From positions 1 through 17,871 of the forward strand of contig JADFPM010000022.1 of the NCBI GenBank assembly GCA_022562335.1: a stretch of 17,871 nt of DNA, in the 5' to 3' direction. The DNA is from Chloroflexota bacterium. Lineage in GTDB: Bacteria > Chloroflexota > Dehalococcoidia > Lucifugimonadales > UBA3495. Within the stretch, counting starts at the first letter, position 1, and each line of letters starts with the position of its first letter. Below the pieces are notes generated by a model. That model did not search any database and was not told where the DNA came from. It worked only from the letters and a program-made list of their open reading frames with translations. Of the stretch, positions 8,077 through 14,145 are shown piece by piece. A program made the position numbers and the translations under genes.

Positions 8077-8098
8077 ACCTCCTGCCCGCAGCCGGGCA
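8077..8098 (-). promoter_or_regulatory. Hairpin abutting the tsf Shine-Dalgarno
   Basis: On the minus strand TGCCCG (8098-8093), loop GCTG, CGGGCA (8088-8083) make a perfect 6-bp, GC-rich stem. The ribosome binding site AGGAGGT runs 8083-8077, so the stem shares its first base and stacks directly on it. No U-tract follows, so it is not an intrinsic terminator. It could tune tsf translation relative to rpsB; that is inference. Confidence 0.5.
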
Positions 8099-8128
8099 AG
8101 CTTTGTTTGGTTACTTAGGCTGATTTGA

Positions 8129-9214
8129 TTAAGAGCCGGCGGTTTCGGAATTATTGCCTTCCAGGGAGAGGTCAGAGTCCCCATTCACCAAAGGCGGATC
8201 CGAAAGGATATCGGCCTGCGTATTTTCCCGGTCAGCAGTGAAATCTTCCGGGCTAAACACCGTCTGGGTCAAATCGCTAGCGCTGGAGGACTCGTCGGCC
8301 TGGGCCGCATCTACAGCCCCGTCCAGGGCCTCTTCCTCTTGCTCGGTTAGCATCAGAGCTTCCCGTTCCGCCAAGGCCGCTTCCTCACGCTCGGCCTCCA
8401 GCATGGCCTCTCTTTGAGCCAGGCCATCCAAAGCGGCATTTGCCAGCTTGCCGGTGATCAACCGGATGGAGCGCACAGCGTCGTCGTTGCCCGGGATGGA
8501 ATGGGTCACTTTATCGGGGTCGCAATCGGTGTCTACGATGGCAAATATCTCGATCCCCATGCGCCGGGCTTCGGCGATGCATATGTCCTCTTTGCCAATG
8601 TCTATGACGAACATGGCCTTGGGCAACTCATTCATATCACGCAAACCGGTAAAGTACTTCTCCAACCGGTTCAGCGTATCCCGAAGTTTCACCGCTTCTT
8701 TTTTGGGGAGCACACGGAAATAACCCTGGTCCCGCTTCTGCTGTAGCTCCAGCATGTAGCTGATTCGGGTGCGTATGGTCTGGAAATTGGTGAGGGTGCC
8801 ACCCAGCCAGCGCTGGTTGACGTACCACATGCCACAGCGGTCAGCTTCGGCTTGCACAACCTCTTGGGCTTGCCGTTTGGTGCCCACGAAAAGCACCTTG
8901 CCGCCGTCGGCCACCAATTGGGTCATCGCCCGGCACGCTTCGTGAATCAATCCCAACGTCTGTTGGAGGTCAATGATGTGAATGCCGTTACGTTGGGTGA
9001 AGATATATCTCTTCATCTGGGGATTCCAACGCCGGGTCTGGTGCCCAAAGTGCACGCCAGCCTCCAATAGAGACTTCATCGTGATGGGATCTCTGGAGTG
9101 ATTGACCACCGGTTGGGCCTCCGGCGGCGCCGGTGCCTCTGCCGGTATCTGGGCCTCGGCCGCGACTGCCACCGGTTCTGGGGCTGGGACTGGTACTTCT
9201 AGCGCCTCTACCAT
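8129..9214 (-). CDS. rpsB: Ribosomal protein uS2 with extended N- and C-termini
   Basis: Small-subunit ribosomal protein S2. 361 aa against about 240 in E. coli. The conserved core is about residues 44-267: TMKSLLEAGVHFGHQTRRWN (45-64), VLFVGTKRQA (107-116), NQRWLGGTLTN (133-143), KLRDTLNRLEKYFTGLRDM (176-194), FAIVDTDCDPDKVTHSIPGN (224-243). Before it is a 43-residue Ala/Pro/Glu/Val-rich segment; after it a roughly 94-residue tail, first a Glu/Ala-rich probable helix (268-300), then acidic and Ser-rich. The ATG at 9214 has a modest AGGCAGG nearby; Met46 is an alternative start but has no good ribosome binding site. It is the first gene of the large operon, behind a promoter and a structured leader. 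Confidence 0.96.
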   Translation of the reverse strand: MVEALEVPVPAPEPVAVAAEAQIPAEAPAPPEAQPVVNHSRDPITMKSLLEAGVHFGHQTRRWNPQMKRYIFTQRNGIHIIDLQQTLGLIHEACRAMTQLVADGGKVLFVGTKRQAQEVVQAEADRCGMWYVNQRWLGGTLTNFQTIRTRISYMLELQQKRDQGYFRVLPKKEAVKLRDTLNRLEKYFTGLRDMNELPKAMFVIDIGKEDICIAEARRMGIEIFAIVDTDCDPDKVTHSIPGNDDAVRSIRLITGKLANAALDGLAQREAMLEAEREEAALAEREALMLTEQEEEALDGAVDAAQADESSSASDLTQTVFSPEDFTADRENTQADILSDPPLVNGDSDLSLEGNNSETAGS

Positions 9215-9257
9215 AAAACCTGCCTACTTTAGATTATTCTTATATTTCATCCGCCGG

Positions 9258-9296
9258 AGCCACACCTGAAACTGCATTGTTTCACGCTCTGTGGCT
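9258..9296 (-). promoter_or_regulatory. Nested hairpin in the rpsB leader
   Basis: In the minus-strand RNA, AGCCACA (9296-9290) pairs with TGTGGCT (9264-9258). Inside, TGAAAC (9284-9279) pairs with GTTTCA (9272-9267) around the six-base loop AATGCA. The two perfect stems (7 and 6 bp) are separated by an asymmetric 5/2 internal loop. The structure ends about 43 nt before the rpsB ATG. E. coli rpsB-tsf is repressed by S2 binding its own leader; this could be an equivalent site, but the structure differs and that role is inferred. Confidence 0.55.
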
Positions 9297-9374
9297 GCAG
9301 CTTTGTTACAATCAACACTGGCAGCTACGCTCTCCCAATTTGATCCAGCTTGGGGGCCAGCCGCCACATTTTGG

Positions 9375-9403
9375 AGTATAACACAGGCCCCGTGCCTGGG
9401 CAA
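9375..9403 (-). promoter_or_regulatory. Sigma-70-type promoter of the rpsB operon
   Basis: On the minus strand TTGCCC (9403-9398), a 17-nt spacer, and TATACT (9380-9375), with TGT directly before the -10 as an extended -10 element. The -10 matches the consensus at 5 of 6 positions and the -35 at 4 of 6. Predicted transcription starts near 9368, giving a leader of about 154 nt before rpsB. It lies in the gap between pgpA and rpsB, where the operon promoter is expected. Confidence 0.7.
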
Positions 9404-9435
9404 TTGGGACTGCCTACCCGTTGGTCCCCTTTCCT

Positions 9436-9924
9436 TCAAGGAAAAACCGCTATCCTTACCCCGTTCAAGATCAGCGCCCCAACCAGGCCGGCCGCCAAGT
9501 CGTCGGTCATGATCCCCAGACCGCCCGGCAGCCGTTCCAATCGGTTGATGGGCCACGGTTTGACCACGTCCAGAAGCCTAAAGCACAGGAACGCCGCCAC
9601 CAGCCATGGGATGGACTTGGGCAGCAACAGGCAGGTGGCCCACATGCCTATCACCTCGTCCATCACCGCGAGGGAAGGGTCTGGACGGCTGGCGGTGGAC
9701 AAAGTGCCGGTTGCCCACACCCCCAGGACAAACCCCACTCCAACCATCAGGTAAAGAATGACGGAGTCTTCCGAAACGGGAAGGAAATAATACAAAACAA
9801 CGGCGGCAAAGCTGGCCACCGTCGCCGGGGCGACCGGGGCCAGGCCACAGCCCAGCCCAGACCCCAATAGCCATCCCACCCGGCCCATGGCGGTTTGACA
9901 AATTTGGATCACCGGCGCCGCCAA
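9436..9924 (-). CDS. pgpA: Phosphatidylglycerophosphatase A
   Basis: Membrane phosphatase that removes phosphate from phosphatidylglycerophosphate to give phosphatidylglycerol. 162 aa with about four hydrophobic segments. Family motifs: GSGLGCGLAPVAPATVAS (21-38), DPSLAVMDEVIG (82-93), RLLDVVKPWPI (116-126) and GGLGIMTDDLAAG (134-146), containing the acidic residues expected for catalysis. The start is uncertain: the longest frame begins with TTG at 9924 (an in-frame TAA lies two codons upstream), while GTG at 9912 or ATG at 9888 (MGRVGW) would also leave the whole domain. None has a good ribosome binding site. A 10-bp inverted repeat brackets the TTG. Downstream of the metallopeptidase by 84 nt and same strand, so probably co-transcribed from nfo. 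Confidence 0.92.
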   Translation of the reverse strand: MAAPVIQICQTAMGRVGWLLGSGLGCGLAPVAPATVASFAAVVLYYFLPVSEDSVILYLMVGVGFVLGVWATGTLSTASRPDPSLAVMDEVIGMWATCLLLPKSIPWLVAAFLCFRLLDVVKPWPINRLERLPGGLGIMTDDLAAGLVGALILNGVRIAVFP

Positions 9925-9964
9925 CCTTTAGCAGAGGCCTGGGTCAATGATTCTGCCGGTGATC
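9907..9964 (-). repeat. 10-bp inverted repeat around the pgpA start
   Basis: GATCACCGGC at 9907-9916 and GCCGGTGATC at 9955-9964 are perfect inverted copies, 38 nt apart. The candidate TTG start of pgpA lies in the loop, and the alternative GTG start lies in the stem. In a GC-rich window of this size about one such repeat is expected by chance, so function is only a possibility. Confidence 0.45.
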
Positions 9965-10008
9965 GCTCCGGCGATAGGGTCAGTGTTCCAGCAAGTCCAT
10001 GCCGCCGG

Positions 10009-10383
10009 TCAGCCATAGCCCAACCGGTCCAGGTCCTCTTCGCCGAGACCCAGATAGTGACCCAACTCGTGCCACAGCGTGATGCGTATCTCACGTTCCG
10101 CCTGGGCCCTGGTTTTACAACTGCGCAATATCGGCTGCCGGTATATGGTGATCCGGTCGGGTAGGCCCGCCGCACCGGGACCGCCTTCCCGTTCCGGCAG
10201 GGGCACGCCGTGGTACAGCCCAAACAAGGCCTCCCCGCCACCAACGGACTCCATGACTTCGGAATCGGGCCACTCCTCCACCGCCACATCCAGGTTGTCC
10301 AGAGCATCGCGGAATTCCGGCGGCACCTGACTATACGCCCGGCGCAACAATCTCACGAATTCGCGCCGGGACATGCGAATCAA
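10009..10383 (-). CDS. Small zinc metallopeptidase (zincin, PF06262/DUF1025-like)
   Basis: A compact 124-aa zincin-like protein of unknown substrate. The active-site motif is HELGHYLGLGEEDL (105-118): His105 and His109 as zinc ligands, Glu106 as general base, and an acidic residue after the Gly as probable third ligand. The middle part ITIYRQPILRSC (78-89) is the usual beta-strand preceding the catalytic helix in this family. No signal peptide or membrane segment is visible, so it is probably cytoplasmic. The frame opens at TTG 10383, overlapping the nfo stop (TTGA) with GGGG about 8-9 nt upstream; ATG 10374 (MSRREFV) is the alternative. It lies between nfo and pgpA on the same strand. Biological role is not known to me. 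Confidence 0.85.
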   Translation of the reverse strand: MIRMSRREFVRLLRRAYSQVPPEFRDALDNLDVAVEEWPDSEVMESVGGGEALFGLYHGVPLPEREGGPGAAGLPDRITIYRQPILRSCKTRAQAEREIRITLWHELGHYLGLGEEDLDRLGYG

Positions 10384-11237
10384 GTGCTGATCCCCAGTCT
10401 TTGGCGTATGTCCTTGAGTATCTGGACGTTTTTCTCGTCGGGACCATTGCCTTCAAACCCCGGTACTTCCAGGAAAAATGGGACTTCCTTGAACGCCGGG
10501 TTGCCCATGATGGCGGCAAACCCTTCTTCGCCGATGAACCCTTCCCCGATGTTGTCATGGCGGTCGACTCCCGCGCCACAGGGGCGTTTTGAGTCGTTGG
10601 CATGGACCGCCACCAGATGGTCCAACCCTATGGTCTCATCGAACTCGGCGATCATGGCATCGATGCCTTCTTTAGATGTCAGGTCGTATCCCGCGGCAAA
10701 ACTGTGTTGTGTATCCAAGCAGATCCCAACCCTGGGACTGTCCACGGCGCTCAGGATCCCGCCCAACTCGTCGAATCTGGCGCCGATGTGTTGGCCCATG
10801 CCGGCCATATTCTCCAGGGTGAGGATGGGACCTTCTGGAGAATCGTCCAGGACCCTTTTGATGGCTTCAACGGTCTGGGGAAGCACCGCCTCATATCCCT
10901 TTCCGCCGTGGCTTCCGGGGTGGAAGATCACGCCGGCGGCGCCGATGCTCTCCGCCAACCTCATGTAGTTGACCAGAGATCCGATGCCCTTTTCCAGGTT
11001 GGCCGCATTGGGCGTTCCCAGGTTGATCAGGTATATGGCGTGTAGAAAGATAGGCCCGATATTCGCTTCGGCCGTAGCCTGCCGAAAGGCCTCGATCTCT
11101 TCCCCCGGTATCGGCTTGAATGCCCAACCCTGGGGCGACGATCCAAAGATCTGGATGGTCTCGCAGCCTATTTCAGCGCCCCGGGCCACCGCTTTGGAAA
11201 TGCCGCCGGCCGAGGACATATGGGCGCCAATTCGCAT
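10380..11237 (-). CDS. nfo: Endonuclease IV (AP endonuclease)
   Basis: Base-excision repair enzyme that nicks DNA 5' to abasic sites and trims damaged 3' ends, using three zinc ions in a TIM barrel. 285 aa, normal length. All nine metal ligands of the E. coli enzyme have counterparts: His66, His106 (FHPGSH), Glu142 (LENMAG), Asp175 and His178 (LDTQH), His212 (VHANDS), Asp225 and His227 (DRHDNIGEG), and Glu257 (LEVPG). The common LDTCH motif reads LDTQH, changing a non-ligand position. GGAG lies 6 nt before the ATG. It is divergent from the adh gene across about 150 nt and heads a probable nfo-metallopeptidase-pgpA transcript. Confidence 0.97.
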   Translation of the reverse strand: MRIGAHMSSAGGISKAVARGAEIGCETIQIFGSSPQGWAFKPIPGEEIEAFRQATAEANIGPIFLHAIYLINLGTPNAANLEKGIGSLVNYMRLAESIGAAGVIFHPGSHGGKGYEAVLPQTVEAIKRVLDDSPEGPILTLENMAGMGQHIGARFDELGGILSAVDSPRVGICLDTQHSFAAGYDLTSKEGIDAMIAEFDETIGLDHLVAVHANDSKRPCGAGVDRHDNIGEGFIGEEGFAAIMGNPAFKEVPFFLEVPGFEGNGPDEKNVQILKDIRQRLGIST

Positions 11238-11333
11238 CTTCCACTCCGTTTTGACCGGGGATTGAGAGGCTGGTCACGGTGGGTATCGCGCCCGCGAACA
11301 GCCCGCACAGGACCACATCCGGGATTCCCCGCC

Positions 11334-11362
11334 ATTATACGGCACCAGCCGTTGGAGGCACC
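11334..11362 (-). promoter_or_regulatory. Possible nfo promoter
   Basis: A perfect TATAAT on the minus strand (11339-11334) lies about 97 nt upstream of the nfo ATG. The hexamer 17 nt further upstream, GGTGCC (11362-11357), is a poor -35 and would touch the -35 of the divergent adh promoter. The support is the -10 match and its location in the divergent gap. Confidence 0.45.
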
Positions 11363-11380
11363 ACCGAGCGGGTATATGAT
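11352..11380 (+). promoter_or_regulatory. Probable adh promoter, near-leaderless
   Basis: TTGGAG (11352-11357), 17-nt spacer, TATGAT (11375-11380). The -10 matches at 5 of 6 positions; the -35 is weaker. Expected transcription start is 11386-11388, only 2-4 nt before the ATG at 11390, and no Shine-Dalgarno sits at a useful distance, which suggests a leaderless message. Confidence 0.5.
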
Positions 11381-11389
11381 TGGCGGGTC

Positions 11390-12445
11390 ATGCGCGCTTT
11401 GACCGTAGACCAACCCGGACATCCACCGGCGCTGTCGGTGAAAGATGTCCCGATCCCAGAGCCCGGCCCGGAAGAGGTCCTGGTGCGGGTGGAGGCGTGC
11501 GGCTTCTGCCATCATGACCTGCTGGTGATGTCGGGCACTTTGCGCCGCGGCGTAGCGCCGGGAGTGATCCTGGGTCACGAGATCGCCGGGGTGGTGGAGC
11601 AGGCCGGCGGCCGGGTGACCGGCCTGAAGCCCGGCGACAGGGTGGTTAGCATCCTGACCAACGCCTGTGGAAAGTGCGGCCGGTGCCTGGGCGGGCAGGA
11701 GCACCGTTGCCGTTCCGGCGTTGGCATCGGCCATGGCCGCGACGGAGGATTCGCGGAATATGTGGCCATCTCCGAGTTCAGCCTGGTCCGGGTGGACGAT
11801 CAACTGAACGATGGCGCGGATCTGATATCCGCGGCCCTTTTTGCCTGCCCCATGGGCGTGGCCCTGCAGGCGGCCCAAGACGTTGCTCAAATCAAGCCGG
11901 GTGAAACGGTGGTGGTCACCGGCGCCGGCGGGGGCCTGGGGGTTCACGCCGTACAAGCGGCCGCTTCCCTGGGGGCCAGGGTCCTGGCGGTTACCTCGTC
12001 ACCGGAAAAACTTGGATCCCTGGCGCCGCTGGGAGGCGAGGAGATCCTCCACACCGCCGAATTGGACTTCAGCGAGATGGTGTTGGCCCTGACGGAAGAT
12101 GAAGGCGCGGCGGTGGTTTTAGATACCGTGGGCTCTCCGCTGTTCCAATCTGCATGGCGCAGCCTGGCCCAGTTCGGCAGGCTGGTCTTGTTGGGAGAGG
12201 TTGCGGGGCGCCCTGTGGAGCTCAACCTGGCGGAGATAATCTTCCGGGACGCCCGGGTGCTGGGAGCATCGGGCGTGTCGCGGGCATCGGTCAGTCAAGC
12301 CGCCGCGATGGTGTCCCGAGGAGAGATGAAGCCCGTGGTTAGCCGCACGTTCCGATTAGAAGAGGCCGGAACCGCCTTCGCCCTGCTGGCCAGCCGCCAA
12401 CCTCTGGGCCGCCTGGTGTTCACGCCCCAGGCCAATGGAGGTTAG
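11390..12445 (+). CDS. Zinc-dependent alcohol dehydrogenase (MDR family)
   Basis: Medium-chain NAD(P)-dependent dehydrogenase, 351 aa, cytoplasmic; the alcohol or aldehyde substrate cannot be read from sequence. The catalytic zinc site is Cys40 (CGFCHHDL), His63-Glu64 (GHEIAG), and probably Cys153 (FACPMG). Structural zinc cysteines are 93, 96, 99 and 107 in CGKCGRCLGGQEHRC. The Rossmann motif is GAGGGLGVHAVQ (178-189); the second strand ends in TSSPEK rather than an acidic residue, which does not favour strict NAD use. The frame is open 37 codons further upstream, but similarity starts at MRALTVDQPG. It is the only plus-strand gene here, between divergent nfo and convergent cytochrome gene, so it is probably transcribed alone. 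Orientation and context suggest an insertion into an otherwise co-directional region. Confidence 0.93.
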   Translation: MRALTVDQPGHPPALSVKDVPIPEPGPEEVLVRVEACGFCHHDLLVMSGTLRRGVAPGVILGHEIAGVVEQAGGRVTGLKPGDRVVSILTNACGKCGRCLGGQEHRCRSGVGIGHGRDGGFAEYVAISEFSLVRVDDQLNDGADLISAALFACPMGVALQAAQDVAQIKPGETVVVTGAGGGLGVHAVQAAASLGARVLAVTSSPEKLGSLAPLGGEEILHTAELDFSEMVLALTEDEGAAVVLDTVGSPLFQSAWRSLAQFGRLVLLGEVAGRPVELNLAEIIFRDARVLGASGVSRASVSQAAAMVSRGEMKPVVSRTFRLEEAGTAFALLASRQPLGRLVFTPQANGG

Positions 12446-12500
12446 CTCAAAAGGCCGGCATCTTCCCGGGGTGCAACCGCTGTCACCTAGAGGATTTCCC

Positions 12501-12962
12501 CTACTGGAGGACCTTGATATATTCGATGAGCAAATCCAATTGCGCGTCCGACAACCTCTCGGCAAAGTCGGTGGGCATGATGTCGGGAAGAAAACCTTCC
12601 ACTACTTTGGCATTGGGATCCAAGATGGACTCCCTCAGATAGGCCTCATCCACCGTCACCGTGGTCCCGTCATCCAGGGTCTCCTCTTTGCCGTAAAGGC
12701 CCTTCCAAGTGGGACCGGCAGCCGCGATACCGTCGGCGGTATGGCAGCCGTTACATACGAAGACGCGGGCGGTGGCCGCGCCAAATGCTTTCGCGTTTTC
12801 GGGCGACGTTTGTGCCACACTCGGGATTTCGGCCGCAGTAGACTGGGGGCCACCGGAGGATTGAGAGGCACCGCCTGTTCCAGGTGACGACCCGCCGCCA
12901 CAGGCGGCTGTAAGCAGAAGCAAGAACATCGCCAATCCGGCGACTTTGGAAATGAACCTCAT
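12501..12962 (-). CDS. Lipoprotein c-type cytochrome, CoxB haem-domain-like
   Basis: Single-haem electron carrier anchored outside the membrane. The ATG at 12962 has AGGAG about 6 nt upstream, giving 153 aa. The signal peptide (1-20) ends in lipobox LTAAC, Cys21 being the lipidated residue; then a Gly/Ser/Pro-rich linker (22-55) and one haem domain with CNGCH (70-74), GPTWKGLYG (83-91) and a probable axial Met129 in DIMP. The stretch VDEAYLRESILDPNAKVVEG (104-123) is typical of the cytochrome c domain fused to cytochrome oxidase subunit II, but no CuA domain or membrane hairpin is present. The nearest neighbours, adh (convergent) and secF (about 190 nt upstream on the same strand), do not name its partner. 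Confidence 0.92.
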   Translation of the reverse strand: MRFISKVAGLAMFLLLLTAACGGGSSPGTGGASQSSGGPQSTAAEIPSVAQTSPENAKAFGAATARVFVCNGCHTADGIAAAGPTWKGLYGKEETLDDGTTVTVDEAYLRESILDPNAKVVEGFLPDIMPTDFAERLSDAQLDLLIEYIKVLQ

Positions 12963-13150
12963 CCCTTTCTCCTTACCGATCTGAAACCGAAAAGATGATT
13001 CCATTGGGCCATTGCCATTGCAAAAGCGTCGAAATCACCGGGTATCCACTGGGCAAATGGACCAAGGGGCGGCCAACCCGGCATGCAGGGATACATACTA
13101 TCACATATGTTGCTGTGCTATTGCCGGCCGATGGGCAGGACTGTTGTGGG
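12963..13150 (-). other. Spacer between secF and the cytochrome gene
   Basis: 188 nt without a gene. I see no convincing terminator for secF. A weak promoter candidate for the cytochrome gene (TTGCAA, 17 nt, AATCAT, ending about 40 nt before the ATG) matches the consensus at only 4 of 6 positions in each hexamer. Nothing else stands out. Confidence 0.4.
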
Positions 13151-14143
13151 TTAACGGCCTAGGAGTGTAAGGAGGCCAGAAGCCGCGGCGGCGGTGGACC
13201 GCCGGCCCCGGCGCAGCAACCAGCCGATCTCGCCCCGGTCCCAGATCACCAGGAACTGGCTGGCGATGAAGATCGAGCTGTAGGTGCCCACGATGGTTCC
13301 CAGGGCCACCGCCAGCAATAATTCACGAATGCTGGGGCCGCCCAGAAGCAGCATGGCCAGCAGCATGAACAGGGTGGTGAAGCTGGTGTTCAACGAGCGG
13401 CCGATGGTTTCAATCACGCTGAGGTTGACCATGGCGTCCAGCCCCCGGTCCGGATGCCGCACCACGTTCTCACGGATGCGGTCAAACACGACTATGGTGT
13501 CGTTAACGCTGTAACCAGCCACGATCAAGATGGCCACGATGAACATGGAGTTGACCTCCATGTTGATCGTTTTACCCAAGATGGAAAATACGCCCAGGAC
13601 AAACACCACGTCGTGGACCAGGGCCAGGATGGCGCTGACTCCGTACCGCCATGGTTTGGGCACCCGCCGGAAGGCGTACCAGATGTAGCCGGTGATGAAT
13701 ACGGATGCCGCCAGTACCGCGAAGAAGGCGTTGCGCACCGTCTCCCCCGCGATGATGGGCGACACCGATTCAAAGTCCACCTTTGCCCGTTGCAACCCCA
13801 ATGTCCGCTCCAGGTCCCTTTCGATGATCTCCCTTTCCGACAATCCGTCGCCCACCGCTTCTTTCAGCCGGTTGGTCCTGATGAAGGCAGACCTGGCGCC
13901 GATCTTTTGGATCAGCGCTTCGGGGTGGCCCAAGGCATCAAAGCGTTCTTTGATCTGCCTTTCGTCCACCGGGTCGTCGAAGCTGATCTGCAACACCGAC
14001 CCGCTGGTAAAGTCGATCCCCGGGTTAAGACCGGAATTCCCCGAAGTCCAACCGGGCGGAAGGGCCATGGATATGATGCCCGGCAGAAGGATAATCGCGG
14101 AGAATAGGAAATACCAGCCTCGTTTTCCCACGATATTCAACAC
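13151..14143 (-). CDS. secF: Protein translocase subunit SecF
   Basis: Membrane subunit that with SecD uses the proton motive force to drive late stages of Sec export. 330 aa, six predicted membrane helices with a large extracytoplasmic P1 domain after the first. GIDFTSGS (42-49) is the usual GIDFTGG-type motif with a Gly-to-Ser change. ALVHDVVF (174-181) and GYSVNDTIVVFDRIREN (210-226) are the conserved transmembrane motifs with Asp178 and Asp215. The start is GTG at 14143, 2 nt after the secD stop, with GAGG 6 nt upstream inside the end of secD. secD and secF are clearly co-transcribed. Confidence 0.97.
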   Translation of the reverse strand: MLNIVGKRGWYFLFSAIILLPGIISMALPPGWTSGNSGLNPGIDFTSGSVLQISFDDPVDERQIKERFDALGHPEALIQKIGARSAFIRTNRLKEAVGDGLSEREIIERDLERTLGLQRAKVDFESVSPIIAGETVRNAFFAVLAASVFITGYIWYAFRRVPKPWRYGVSAILALVHDVVFVLGVFSILGKTINMEVNSMFIVAILIVAGYSVNDTIVVFDRIRENVVRHPDRGLDAMVNLSVIETIGRSLNTSFTTLFMLLAMLLLGGPSIRELLLAVALGTIVGTYSSIFIASQFLVIWDRGEIGWLLRRGRRSTAAAASGLLTLLGR

Positions 14144-14145
14144 GG

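Noticed and set aside
9430..9444. 15-nt palindrome TTTCCTTCAAGGAAA at the end of pgpA as a terminator
   Set aside because: AT-rich stem with a minimal loop and no U-tract on the minus strand; it would be a very weak terminator.
9224..9556. 110-codon minus-strand frame between pgpA and rpsB
   Set aside because: Overlaps the pgpA 3' end in another frame and covers the rpsB promoter and leader; no similarity recognised.
11279..11389. Upstream extension of adh to GTG 11279
   Set aside because: The extension crosses the predicted promoter and lacks MDR family sequence; the conserved N-terminus starts at ATG 11390.
11168..11956. 262-codon minus-strand frame across the nfo/adh gap
   Set aside because: Overlaps both well-supported genes, with no family motif.
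12446..12500. Bidirectional terminator between convergent adh and cytochrome genes
   Set aside because: No stem of useful length followed by a T-run on either strand in these 55 nt.
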